From: Mycolicibacterium tokaiense
GTDB lineage: Bacteria > Actinomycetota > Actinomycetes > Mycobacteriales > Mycobacteriaceae
Length of the DNA: 64,000 nucleotides
Assembly: GCF_010725885.1 (NCBI RefSeq)
Contig: NZ_AP022600.1
Span: forward strand, 2,108,001 to 2,172,000
Direction: 5' to 3'
Shown piece by piece: positions 24,928-32,783 of this stretch (position 1 is the first letter of the stretch; each line of letters opens with the position of its first letter). The notes below the pieces were generated by a model. The model worked only from the letters and a program-made list of their open reading frames with translations. It searched no databases and was not told where the DNA came from. The translations under genes were made by a program, and so were the position numbers.

Positions 24928-25620
24928 GTGACAGTTATGCTCCCCGATACCCGCAGGCCCATCGTGGCAGCAGCGGGTGTGTACCGACCGCAGGAGGATT
25001 CACGACTACTGATCGACACCCTGGAACGCAGCACCGTCGTGGTGGGCAGACGGGTCGCCGATCTGTGCACCGGCAGCGGGATCGTGGCGATCGCGGCAGC
25101 CGAGTTGGGAGCAGAATCGGTTACCGCTTGGGACATCTCGGAACCGGCTGTGCTCTGCGCCCGTCGGAACGCCGACGCGGCCGGGGTGGCGGTGGACGTT
25201 CGCCTCGGGGCATTCGATGGCGCACTGGCCGACGGCCCGTATGACGTCGTGGTCACGAATCCGCCCTATGTGCCAACCTCTTCCGGCGCCGGCATCGATG
25301 TGCCGTCCGGTGCCGACCCCGCCTGGTCCTGGGATGGCGGCGACGACGGGCGCGCCATCGTGGATCCGTTGTGTGCCATTGCGCCTGATCTGCTGGCCGA
25401 CGGTGGCACAATGCTGATGGTGCAATCGGAGTTCACCGGAGTCGAGCAGTCTGTGCAGGCGCTGCGTGACGGTGGTCTGAGTGCCGAGGTGATCGCCTGG
25501 CAGCTGATCCCGTTCGGTCCGGTGCTCTCATCGCATGCGGGCTGGCTCGAGCAGACGGGGCGTCTGACCGGAGGACGGCGAACGGAGGAACTCGTGGTCA
25601 TCAGGGCTGACAAACGGTGA
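24928..25620 (+). CDS. HemK2/MTQ2-like N5-type methyltransferase
   Basis: About 230 residues. Motif I is VADLCTGSG (43-51) and the NPPY motif (111-114, VTNPPYVPT) is that of methyltransferases acting on amide or amine nitrogen, as in the PrmC/HemK and MTQ2 group that modifies protein glutamine. It lacks the extra N-terminal helical domain of PrmC. GTG 24928 is chosen for its AGAGG site 6 bp upstream; starts at 24883 (longer) and 24937 are possible. Its stop overlaps the start of the CDGSH gene (GTGA), so the two are coupled. The substrate is unknown. Confidence 0.78.
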   Translation: MTVMLPDTRRPIVAAAGVYRPQEDSRLLIDTLERSTVVVGRRVADLCTGSGIVAIAAAELGAESVTAWDISEPAVLCARRNADAAGVAVDVRLGAFDGALADGPYDVVVTNPPYVPTSSGAGIDVPSGADPAWSWDGGDDGRAIVDPLCAIAPDLLADGGTMLMVQSEFTGVEQSVQALRDGGLSAEVIAWQLIPFGPVLSSHAGWLEQTGRLTGGRRTEELVVIRADKR

Positions 25621-25811
25621 GTGACGGGCAGGTCCGACGCGTGCGGATCGTGCCGAAGGGCCCGATCATGGTGGAGGGCCCGGTGTGCATCGAGATGCCC
25701 GACGGCGCCACGGTGGAATCAGACCGGTTCATGGTCGCGATCTGTGCCTGTCGCCGCAGCAAGACATATCCGTTGTGCGACACCAGTCATCGTCGCACAG
25801 TGCGTCGCTGA
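25617..25811 (+). CDS. CDGSH-type 2Fe-2S iron-sulfur protein
   Basis: A 64-residue protein with one CDGSH site: C43, C45, C54 and H58 (ICACRRSKTYPLCDTSH) would hold a 2Fe-2S cluster by three cysteines and one histidine. The usual glycine of C-D-G is threonine here. Such proteins (mitoNEET-like) move electrons or clusters. GTG 25617 overlaps the stop of the methyltransferase gene. A strong terminator follows 7 bp after its stop. It is convergent with the gene for a haem-oxygenase-like iron enzyme, a plausible redox partner. Confidence 0.86.
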   Translation: MSDGQVRRVRIVPKGPIMVEGPVCIEMPDGATVESDRFMVAICACRRSKTYPLCDTSHRRTVRR

Positions 25812-25818
25812 CCTGAGA

Positions 25819-25852
25819 CGGAGAAAGCCCGCCGCGAGGCGGGCTTTCTCCG
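25819..25852. terminator. Bidirectional intrinsic terminator
   Basis: Perfect 15-bp arms CGGAGAAAGCCCGCC (25819-25833) and GGCGGGCTTTCTCCG (25838-25852) with a GCGA loop. The arms contain AAA on one side and TTT on the other. It lies between the convergent CDGSH and iron-enzyme genes and can serve both. Confidence 0.85.
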
Positions 25853-25858
25853 TTGGTG

Positions 25859-26875
25859 TCAGGCCAGCGGCCGCCGCAAGGTGGTTTCTCCTGCGGCCCA
25901 CTGTGCCATCAGGAGGTCGGCGAGCCGGTCTTCCACTACCGCATGGGCGCGAATACCGAACACCACGTCGCGCTCGAGTTGCGGTTCGGCACAGACGAGT
26001 TCACCCACCACGTCGGTACGTACCACCTGCTCGTGCACAGCATCGGCCTCGACATGTTCGCGATAGAACCGTACGCACTCCTCCGGCGCGCCGAGCCGCT
26101 GCAGGCCCTCGACCAGCCGAGCCGAACCGGGCGGTGAGGTGATTTCGGTGGATGCGAAGTGCCCCACCGCAGCCCCGCGGAATGCACGGTGCAGACCGAA
26201 GATGGACATCAGATTGACCGCCGAAAGAGCTTCCGCCGGAACGTGATCGATATAGCCGAGATAACTGGAATCCAGCCCTGCCGCAGCCATCAGATCGGCG
26301 AACAGCTGCTGGTGCAGGTTCTCACCGCGGCCGCCGCCGTACTCGTCGAACTCCACTGCCACAAAGGACGCCTTGGCCTGGCCGCTCAGGCGCGGGATGG
26401 CGAACGCATGTGGATCGGCTTCTTTGAGGTGGTACAGCGAGCGGTGGACGAAGTACTCCTGCATCTGCTCCCACGTTGCGGTGTCGCGGATGTGGAACGA
26501 GGGGCCGGTACCACCGGCGTGCTCGACGGAGATCTCATCCATGGCCTCGATCACCGATGCATCGTCGACCGAGCCCACGGCGTCGGTCACCGCGTCCATG
26601 AAGGCGATCTCGAGCTGGGACCGCAGGTGCAGTAGGCCGGGATTCCATTCCCACGCGGGGTCCACGTCCCGGAAACCGCGGTAGTGCAGTTCGTAGCAGA
26701 CGTACAGGGCCATCTGCAGATCCAGGCCCCACGGATCGGAATCGATGACGGGAGCAGGGATACGCGTGAGTTGTCGCCGAGGCGGCCTCTCACCGAGAAC
26801 CTCGATCACCGCGGCCGATACGGGGCCGACAGAGGCGGGCAGCAGGGGTTCGAGGCGGGGGGTCGCAAGAGTCAC
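25859..26875 (-). CDS. Haem-oxygenase-like di-iron enzyme (iron-containing redox enzyme family)
   Basis: About 338 residues of the haem-oxygenase-like di-iron oxidase (HDO) type. Candidate iron ligands are visible as the EYFVHRSLYHLKEADPH helix, the EFDEYGGGRGENLH stretch, and the HVEADAVH helix (H-x-E-x-D-x-x-H). Known HDO members include UndA, which turns fatty acids into terminal alkenes, and N-oxygenases; this one is unassigned. The N-terminal 60 residues are extra. GTG 26875 is used because upstream codons would overlap the region near the thioesterase stop. It is the last gene of a four-gene operon after an acyl-CoA thioesterase. Confidence 0.76.
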   Translation of the reverse strand: MTLATPRLEPLLPASVGPVSAAVIEVLGERPPRRQLTRIPAPVIDSDPWGLDLQMALYVCYELHYRGFRDVDPAWEWNPGLLHLRSQLEIAFMDAVTDAVGSVDDASVIEAMDEISVEHAGGTGPSFHIRDTATWEQMQEYFVHRSLYHLKEADPHAFAIPRLSGQAKASFVAVEFDEYGGGRGENLHQQLFADLMAAAGLDSSYLGYIDHVPAEALSAVNLMSIFGLHRAFRGAAVGHFASTEITSPPGSARLVEGLQRLGAPEECVRFYREHVEADAVHEQVVRTDVVGELVCAEPQLERDVVFGIRAHAVVEDRLADLLMAQWAAGETTLRRPLA

Positions 26876-26924
26876 GGTGATGAGGTACCCGGGAGGTACC
26901 GGCGAAAACCACTTTTGGCCCATC

Positions 26925-27704
26925 TCACACGCGCCACAACGCTTCCTGCGTCATGCTGGCGATCAGCTGATCGTCGTGGCGGTACATCGAGCCCATCACC
27001 AGTCCGCGACTGTCGTTGTTGTTGACGCGCCGGACCTCGTAGCGGTGCCAGGCGGCGGGATCGAACGGCCGGTGGAACCAGACCGAATGGTCCAGGCTGG
27101 CTGCGAAACCCACGTCCGGGCGCAGCGGGGTGCCCTCCGGGCGCGCAGCGGGCACCGGACCCAGATCGGTGACGAACGTCAGCGCGCAGGCGCGCAGCAG
27201 CGGGTCGTCTTCGACGTGGTCCCGGAATCGGACCCAATACGGCGGCACCGCGAATGCCGAGGGATCCGACGGTGCGGTCCGGATCTCCAGATGCTCGGTG
27301 ATCGACAGGTTCGGCTGCTTCGGCTGGGCAGCGTCGAGTTCGAGGGATGCAGCCGGTGCGGGGTGCCAGTCGGCGCCGGTCTCGGGCCGGTGGAACGACG
27401 CGATCATCTCGAGGATGACCTGACCCTCCTGCACGGCGGTGACCCGGCGGGTGTCGAATGAGCGGCCGTCGCGGGTCCGTTCCACGTGGAACTGCAGCGC
27501 CACCGCGTGCCGACCGCCGCGGACGAAGTAGGCGTGCAGCGACTGGGGCAGCTTGTCCGGTTCCACGGTGGCACCGGCGGCACCGAGCGCCTGGGCGGCG
27601 ATCATCCCGCCGAACAGCCGCTCACCGCGCCCGCCCGCGGGATCGGTCACCACGAAGACGTCGCCGTCACGGTCGAAGGACAACAGGTCGCCGATCCAGC
27701 TCAT
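26925..27704 (-). CDS. tesB: Acyl-CoA thioesterase, TesB type (double hotdog)
   Basis: A 259-residue double-hotdog thioesterase that hydrolyses acyl-CoA to free acid and CoA. The family features are RLFGGMIAAQALGAAG (about 29-44), the HAYFVRGG segment, and the C-terminal catalytic group: Asp in LDHSVWFHRPF, and Ser/Thr plus Gln in ASMTQEALWR. The length is slightly below that of E. coli TesB (286). It lies 12 bp after the SRPBCC gene and 49 bp before the di-iron enzyme gene on the same strand. Confidence 0.88.
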   Translation of the reverse strand: MSWIGDLLSFDRDGDVFVVTDPAGGRGERLFGGMIAAQALGAAGATVEPDKLPQSLHAYFVRGGRHAVALQFHVERTRDGRSFDTRRVTAVQEGQVILEMIASFHRPETGADWHPAPAASLELDAAQPKQPNLSITEHLEIRTAPSDPSAFAVPPYWVRFRDHVEDDPLLRACALTFVTDLGPVPAARPEGTPLRPDVGFAASLDHSVWFHRPFDPAAWHRYEVRRVNNNDSRGLVMGSMYRHDDQLIASMTQEALWRV

Positions 27705-27716
27705 GGTGAGCTGACT

Positions 27717-28238
27717 CTAGCTGTCGGCGAAGTACCTCTGGCCATCGGCGGCCATCCGCCCGAACCCGGCCCGCAGAAGCGGAGCCAGCACCTGGAACGG
27801 CACGCGCAGCGCGCTCTTCGGATCGATGGCCACCGTCCAACTGAACCGGGTGCCCGCACCGTCGGTCGTCACCGCGTAATCCTCGGCGAACCGGCGAAAC
27901 AGCGGGGCGTTGGACTCGTAGACGAAAAACGAGTAGCCCGACCCCTCGTCCCACCGGAAGAACTCCTCGCGCACGCGGGCGACCCCGGCGGGCAGCACGA
28001 CCTCGCGGCAGGTGCCGATCCCGAACGGTCGCGGCGTCGTCCACGTCACCGATTGCACCGAGGATCCCCAGTCGGCCAGGCAGCGATCCGACGTCAGCGA
28101 CATCCACACCGTCTCGGGGTCGGCGTCGAAGTGCCTCTCATACCGGAAAATGTGGGCAGCGGTGTCGAACACCGTCGCGTCGGTGGGTTCCAGCGGATAC
28201 CAGCGGGCCATGGTGACCAGCTTGTCACCAGTACTCAC
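27717..28238 (-). CDS. SRPBCC (START-like) family protein
   Basis: About 173 residues with the helix-grip pattern of the SRPBCC/polyketide cyclase fold: an early YERHFDADPETVWMSLTSD segment, alternating strands in the middle, and a long C-terminal helix (VPFQVLAPLLRAGFGRM). Such proteins bind hydrophobic small molecules. GTG 28238 overlaps the SDR stop (GTGA), suggesting coupling; ATG 28211 is an alternative start with the fold still complete. Function within the operon is unknown, perhaps lipid binding. Confidence 0.8.
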   Translation of the reverse strand: MSTGDKLVTMARWYPLEPTDATVFDTAAHIFRYERHFDADPETVWMSLTSDRCLADWGSSVQSVTWTTPRPFGIGTCREVVLPAGVARVREEFFRWDEGSGYSFFVYESNAPLFRRFAEDYAVTTDGAGTRFSWTVAIDPKSALRVPFQVLAPLLRAGFGRMAADGQRYFADS

Positions 28239-28948
28239 TCCGGGCGGGAGCCGGCGTACATTTCCGCGGGCGGTGCCGACAGCTTCGCCTTGACCGCCCT
28301 GGTTTCCGCATCGGCCAGCACCTCGTCGGCTCCCGATTCCAATCCGTCCAGCGCGGCGCGGACGACGTCGGCCGGGTCGTTCTTCGCCATCTCGATACCG
28401 GCGAGCATGTCGGTGTCGGTGGCCGACAGGTGCAATCCCATCACCTGGGTTCCCTGCGCCGCCAACTCGAGCCGGGTGCTGTTGGTCAGCTGCCACTGCG
28501 CCGCTTTGGCCGCAGCGTATGCGCCGTTGCCGGGATACACCTGGAAAGAGCCGATCGACATCACGTTGAGGAGGGCGCCGCCGCCGTTGCTCGCCAGGAC
28601 CGGGGCGAAGGCGCGCGTCATCAGCAACGTTCCCCAGAAGTGGGTGGCCATCTCGAGGCGGATGTCGTCGAGGTCTCCGGTCACCACGTTCTGCATCGTC
28701 ACGATCCCGGCATTGTTGATCAGCAGATCGACATCCGTCGCGGCCGCGGCCACGTCCGTCACCATCGCCTCGTCGGTGATGTCCAAACGGATCGGCACGA
28801 TGCGGGAGTCTCCGCCGGCGAGGCTCTCCGGCCGTCGAGTGGCGGCGTAGACCCTCGTGGCGCCTCGGGCGAGCAGCTGGCGGACGAACTCCGCACCGAT
28901 GCCGCGATTGGCCCCGGTGACCAGTGCCGTCGCGTTGTTGATATCCAT
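28235..28948 (-). CDS. Short-chain dehydrogenase/reductase (SDR)
   Basis: A 237-residue classical SDR. The cofactor motif TGANRGIG (11-18), NNAG (78-81), and catalytic S134, Y144 and K148 (YAAAK) are all present, so it should be an active NAD(P)-dependent oxidoreductase. It is the first gene of an operon SDR-SRPBCC-TesB-HDO and faces a MerR regulator with only 25 bp between starts. The ATG 28948 has no ribosome-binding site and stands close to a minus-strand ATTTTA box, so it may be leaderless. The substrate is unknown. Confidence 0.88.
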   Translation of the reverse strand: MDINNATALVTGANRGIGAEFVRQLLARGATRVYAATRRPESLAGGDSRIVPIRLDITDEAMVTDVAAAATDVDLLINNAGIVTMQNVVTGDLDDIRLEMATHFWGTLLMTRAFAPVLASNGGGALLNVMSIGSFQVYPGNGAYAAAKAAQWQLTNSTRLELAAQGTQVMGLHLSATDTDMLAGIEMAKNDPADVVRAALDGLESGADEVLADAETRAVKAKLSAPPAEMYAGSRPE

Positions 28949-28953
28949 ACCTC

Positions 28954-28967
28954 GAGACTAAAATCTC
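28954..28967. promoter_or_regulatory. Candidate MerR operator with back-to-back -10 boxes
   Basis: The dyad GAGA-CTAAAA-TCTC fills most of the 25 bp between the SDR and MerR starts. Its core holds a TAAAAT box for the merR direction (28959-28964) and the reverse ATTTTA for the SDR direction. Both starts are within about 10 bp of their box, so both messages would be leaderless. A MerR dimer here would control both at once. Confidence 0.45.
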
Positions 28968-28973
28968 ACACCG

Positions 28974-29360
28974 ATGTCAGCTTCAATCCCAGCACGCCGT
29001 GATGTGGCACACATGAAAATCGGGGAACTCGCCCGGATCACCGGCGCCAGCGTGCGGTCGCTGCGCTACTACGAGCAACGGCAACTGCTGTTGTCGCGTC
29101 GCACCCCGGGTGGGCAGCGCATCTACAATCACGACGCGGTGGAACGGGTCCGGCTCATCAAGGAACTCTTCGCCGCGGGTGTCAGCAGCGATGCCGTGGT
29201 GCAGTTGTTGCCCTGCATCCATTCGGGCACTGCGACGCCGGCAATGGTGGAGCGTCTGGTGGCCGAACGCGCACGGATCGACGCCGAAGTGCGCAAGCTG
29301 GCTGCCACCCGTGATCGTCTCGACCGGCTCATCGTCACAACGCGAGCCGCTGCCGTATAG
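28974..29360 (+). CDS. MerR-family transcriptional regulator
   Basis: A 128-residue MerR protein: winged helix at 14-50 (MKIGELARITGASVRSLRYY), then a long coiled coil (about 80-120) that would form the dimer. There is one cysteine (LLPCIHSG) and no metal-type cysteine cluster, so an organic or redox ligand is more likely than a metal. ATG 28974 is given; ATG 29013 would begin exactly at the DNA-binding domain and is a good alternative. It is divergent from the SDR operon and most likely controls it. Confidence 0.85.
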   Translation: MSASIPARRDVAHMKIGELARITGASVRSLRYYEQRQLLLSRRTPGGQRIYNHDAVERVRLIKELFAAGVSSDAVVQLLPCIHSGTATPAMVERLVAERARIDAEVRKLAATRDRLDRLIVTTRAAAV

Positions 29361-29373
29361 GCAAAACGTCTGT

Positions 29374-29727
29374 CTAGCGGGTAGCGACAGCGGCCGCAAT
29401 CCGGTCGAAAGCCTCGGAGTTGAGGCGGTAGTAGGCCCACTTCCCGCGTTGATCGCGGCCGACCAGTCCGCTGTCGACCAGCAGTTTCATGTGATGGGAC
29501 ACGGTGGGCTGGCTCAATCCGAGCGGTTCGGTGAGGTCGCAGATGCACGCTTCGCCGCCGTCGGAGGCCGCGATGAGGGACACCAGCTTGACCCGCGCCG
29601 GGTCGGCGAGCGCTTTGAACACGGCGGCAAGGCGTTCGGCGGCTGCGGTGTCCAGCACGCCGCCGGTCAGCGGTGAGCAGCACGCCGCCACGTCAGCACC
29701 GGTCAACGGGGCGGTCACGGTGGGCAT
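29374..29727 (-). CDS. arsR: ArsR-family arsenical-responsive repressor (first copy)
   Basis: About 117 residues with an ArsR winged helix (LSQPTVSHHMKLLVDSGLV, about 71-89). The likely metalloid ligands are the N-terminal pair C16-C17 and the C61-x-C63 pair in EACICDL. It ends just after the convergent merR gene and is divergent from arsO, which it should repress. ATG 29727 is preferred over 29736. A sister repressor lies at 34557-34928 and has the same cysteine plan. Confidence 0.87.
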   Translation of the reverse strand: MPTVTAPLTGADVAACCSPLTGGVLDTAAAERLAAVFKALADPARVKLVSLIAASDGGEACICDLTEPLGLSQPTVSHHMKLLVDSGLVGRDQRGKWAYYRLNSEAFDRIAAAVATR

Positions 29728-29748
29728 GCCGTCCATGATGACATACGC

Positions 29749-29802
29749 ATTGACAAACATCGATGGGTCGAGCAGCATCGATCGCATCGAAGATTGTCGA
29801 TG
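29749..29802. promoter_or_regulatory. ArsR1/arsO divergent operator region
   Basis: Two signals lie between arsR and arsO. ATTGACAAACATCGAT (29749-29764) matches, in the form ATTGACA-nnn-ATCGA, the operator of the second arsR at 34937-34951. A second dyad CATCGA-AGATTG-TCGATG (29785-29802) stands just before the AAGGAG ribosome-binding site of arsO (29803-29808). Both are AT-rich ArsR-type sites. Confidence 0.52.
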
Positions 29803-29815
29803 AAAGGAGCCGAGC

Positions 29816-31144
29816 ATGTCGGAGCTGCCCGTGGTTGTGATCGGGGCCGGCCCGCTGGGTCTGGCGGCGGCCGCGCACCTGCTGGAACGTGAACTGACGC
29901 CGCTGGTGGTGGAGGCCGGCCACAGTGCCGGTTCGGCCATCGCGCAGTGGGGGCATGTCCGCACATTCTCGCCGTGGCCCGAGCTGGTGGACCCCGCCGC
30001 TGCCCGCCTGCTGGAGCCGACCGGCTGGACCGCTGCAGATGCCGGGTATCCGACCGGTCGGGAGTGGATCGACGAGTACCTGGCGCCGCTGGCGGACGCG
30101 CTCGGTGAGCGGGTGCGGTTCGGCTCCCGGGTGGAGGCGGTGTCTCGGCAGGGGCGGGATCGACTGGTCAGCCCGGGCCGGGCCGAGGCGCCGTTCGTGG
30201 TTCACCTCCGTGACGCGCAGGGGTCGGAATCGCGGGTGCAGGCCCGCGCGGTCATCGACGCCACGGGAACCTGGGGCCAACCGAATCCTGCTGGCGCCGA
30301 CGGTGTTCCCGCGATCGGTGAACGCGCAGCCGCAGCCGCGGGTGTGCTGAGCTACGTCCCGCCGACGTCGCGTCAGGCCTGCGCCCTGGCCGGTAGGCAT
30401 GTCGTGGTGATCGGCAGCGGGCACTCGGCGATGACCGCAGTGATCCAACTCGGTGAGGTGGTGCGTCAGGATCCGTCGACGACGGTGACGTGGGTGCTTC
30501 GCCGCGGCGTGGTCGGTGACACCTTCGGTGGTGGTGCGGCCGATGAACTGCCGCAGCGGGGCGCCCTGGGAGTGCGCTCCAGGGAAGCGGTCGATGCGGG
30601 ACTGGTGGCACTGCAGACCGGTTTCCGGACCGAGCGCGTCGACCTCACCGGCGGCCGCGCCGTCATCACAGCCGAGGACGGGCGGGCTGTCCCGGCGGCC
30701 GACCATGTGATGGTGCTGACCGGTTTCCGCCCGGACCTGTCATTCCTGTCGGAGATGCGTATCGAACTCGACCCGATCCTGCAGGCCCCACTCAAACTGG
30801 CGTCCTCGATCGACCCGAACATGCACTCCTGCGGCAGCGTGTTGCCGCACGGCGCCGCTGAACTGGCACATCCCGAGCCGGATCTCTACATCGTGGGGAT
30901 GAAGTCCTACGGACGCGCCCCGACGTTCCTGGCGATGACCGGGTACGAACAGGTGCGCAGTATCGCTGCTGAGCTCGCCGGTGACCACGAGGCGGCCGGC
31001 CGGGTGGAACTCACGCTGCCCGATACGGGGGTCTGCAACGGGGCGGGCTTGTTCGACAGTCCCGAGGTGGAGAATGCGGGCGGATGTTGCGGACCGGCAC
31101 CCTCGGCACCGCAACCGTTGTCGCTCAATACTATTGGCGGATGA
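29816..31144 (+). CDS. arsO: ArsO-like flavoprotein monooxygenase of the arsenic island
   Basis: A 442-residue FAD enzyme. The FAD dinucleotide motif GAGPLG (10-15) starts the protein, and a second NAD(P)-type motif HVVVIGSGHSAM lies near 195-206. The C-terminus carries a vicinal cysteine pair (GGCCG, C424-C425), which could bind trivalent arsenicals. Flavoproteins of this kind, named ArsO, sit in actinobacterial ars operons; their reaction is not firmly known. It has a good AAGGAG site and its stop overlaps the start of the MFS gene (ATGA). Confidence 0.75.
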   Translation: MSELPVVVIGAGPLGLAAAAHLLERELTPLVVEAGHSAGSAIAQWGHVRTFSPWPELVDPAAARLLEPTGWTAADAGYPTGREWIDEYLAPLADALGERVRFGSRVEAVSRQGRDRLVSPGRAEAPFVVHLRDAQGSESRVQARAVIDATGTWGQPNPAGADGVPAIGERAAAAAGVLSYVPPTSRQACALAGRHVVVIGSGHSAMTAVIQLGEVVRQDPSTTVTWVLRRGVVGDTFGGGAADELPQRGALGVRSREAVDAGLVALQTGFRTERVDLTGGRAVITAEDGRAVPAADHVMVLTGFRPDLSFLSEMRIELDPILQAPLKLASSIDPNMHSCGSVLPHGAAELAHPEPDLYIVGMKSYGRAPTFLAMTGYEQVRSIAAELAGDHEAAGRVELTLPDTGVCNGAGLFDSPEVENAGGCCGPAPSAPQPLSLNTIGG

Positions 31145-32328
31145 CGAAGGCTGAATCCACATCAGCACCCCCCGCGGCCCACCGGCTGCGTTGGGTGCTG
31201 ATGACGCTGTGCGTCACCGAGATCACCAGCTGGGGCGTGTTGTACTACGCCTTCACGGTGTTGTCCCCGCAGATCAGCGCCGACACCGGTTGGTCGGCAC
31301 CGTCGGTCACGGCGGCCTTCTCCGCCGGGTTGGTGACCTCAGCGCTGGTGGGGATCCCGGTCGGGCGCTGGCTGGACCGGTTCGGCCCGCGATGGATCAT
31401 GACGGGCGGTTCGGTGCTCGGCGTGATCTCCGTGGTGGCGGTGGTGGGCGCCCCCGATTTCGGCTGGTTCGCCGCCGCGTGGATTCTCGCCGGTGTCGCG
31501 ATGAGCGCCATCTTCTACGCACCTGCGTTCGCCGCGTTGACCCGGTACTTCGGCGTCGATGCGGTGCGTGCACTGACGGTGCTGACGTTGGTGGCCGGGT
31601 TCGCCAGCACTGTCTTCGCCCCGTTGACCGCCGCACTGGCTGACCAGTTGAGTTGGCGCCACACTTATCTCGTCCTGGCGGCGGCCCTGGCGGTGATCAC
31701 CGTGCCCGCACACTTCTTCGGGCTCCGGCGGCCGTGGCCCGCAGTGCCCAGAGAGCATCATGTGGAGTCCCCGACCCGCATCGCACGCAGTTGGTCGTTC
31801 CTGGCGCTGGTGGCGGCGTTTGCGTTGGCGGGCCTGGCCTCGTACGCAGTGATCGCGAACTTGGTGCCCCTGATGATGCAGCGCGGCATCAGCACCGGCG
31901 CCGCTGCGGTTGCCCTCGGCCTCGGCGGCGCGGGACAGGTCCTCGGTCGCCTCGGCTACCAAACCCTGGTGCGTCGGGTCGGCGTCGTACCCCGCACCAT
32001 GTTGATCATGCTCGGCATCGCTTCCACCACCGCGCTGCTCGGGGTGTTCACCGCGTACGCCGCACTGGTGGCGGTGGCCATCGGGGCAGGAGTGATGCGC
32101 GGCATCATGACGCTGCTGCAGGCCACGGCGGTCACCGAGCGTTGGGGCGCAACCCATTACGGCCATCTCAGCGGAATCCTGAACGCGCCGATCATGATCG
32201 CCACTGCCGTCGGTCCCTTCGTCGGCGCGGCCCTGGCCAGCGTGCTCGGCGGCTATGCCGCCATGTTCGTCGCACTCGGCGCCATCGCTGCCGCGGGTGC
32301 GTTGCTGGCGGTGGCCACGTCGCCGTAG
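31141..32328 (+). CDS. MFS transporter, probable arsenical/metalloid efflux partner of ArsO
   Basis: A 395-residue MFS permease with about 12 helices, of the monocarboxylate/oxalate-formate-like type (SWGVLYYAFTVLSPQI, then GRWLDRFGPRWIM as the loop 2-3 motif, about 81-93). It is coupled to arsO by an ATGA overlap, under the first ArsR, so it should export a product or substrate of ArsO; this is inference from position. The start at 31141 is set by that overlap. Confidence 0.84.
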   Translation: MTKAESTSAPPAAHRLRWVLMTLCVTEITSWGVLYYAFTVLSPQISADTGWSAPSVTAAFSAGLVTSALVGIPVGRWLDRFGPRWIMTGGSVLGVISVVAVVGAPDFGWFAAAWILAGVAMSAIFYAPAFAALTRYFGVDAVRALTVLTLVAGFASTVFAPLTAALADQLSWRHTYLVLAAALAVITVPAHFFGLRRPWPAVPREHHVESPTRIARSWSFLALVAAFALAGLASYAVIANLVPLMMQRGISTGAAAVALGLGGAGQVLGRLGYQTLVRRVGVVPRTMLIMLGIASTTALLGVFTAYAALVAVAIGAGVMRGIMTLLQATAVTERWGATHYGHLSGILNAPIMIATAVGPFVGAALASVLGGYAAMFVALGAIAAAGALLAVATSP

Positions 32329-32350
32329 GGGAGGCCACGGGGTGCCGTGT

Positions 32351-32779
32351 TCAGATCCCGGTGCCCTTGGTGAGCGTTGCGTGCAACTGGCGCACGCGGA
32401 CAGCGATGTCGTTGCGGACCAGGCGCATGCGTTCGATGCCGTCGATGCCGCGTTCGGACGGTTCGTCGGTATCCCAGTTCTCCACCCGCATGCCGGGCAG
32501 CGGGTCGAGTTGCGCTTCCCGGCCGAGGGTCACCACCACGTCGACGTCGCGGGCAAGCTCGTAATCCACCGGTTTGGGCGTTTCGGCGGTGATGTCGACT
32601 CCCACCTCGAGCAGAGCTTGCGCGGACAGGTCATTGATCGAGCTGCCGGGCTTGGTGCCGGCCGAGTGCACAATCACGGTGTCACCGGCGAGCTGGCGCA
32701 TCAGGCCGGCAGCCATCTGCGACTTACCGCCGTTCTTGACGCAGACGAACAGCACCGACGGCGTGGTGAGTTCGGTCAT
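32351..32779 (-). CDS. arsC: Arsenate reductase, arsenate-mycothiol transferase type
   Basis: A 142-residue low-molecular-weight phosphatase-fold reductase. The active loop is CVKNGGKSQMA with nucleophile C13, and the general acid is D105 in TDEPSERG. It lacks the second and third redox cysteines of thioredoxin-dependent ArsC. That plan, with HSAGTKPG and IERMRLVRND, matches the Corynebacterium glutamicum enzymes that form an arseno-mycothiol adduct reduced by mycoredoxin. It is the last gene of arsR-acr3-arsC-arsC, 4 bp after the other reductase. Confidence 0.9.
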   Translation of the reverse strand: MTELTTPSVLFVCVKNGGKSQMAAGLMRQLAGDTVIVHSAGTKPGSSINDLSAQALLEVGVDITAETPKPVDYELARDVDVVVTLGREAQLDPLPGMRVENWDTDEPSERGIDGIERMRLVRNDIAVRVRQLHATLTKGTGI

Positions 32780-32783
32780 CGGT

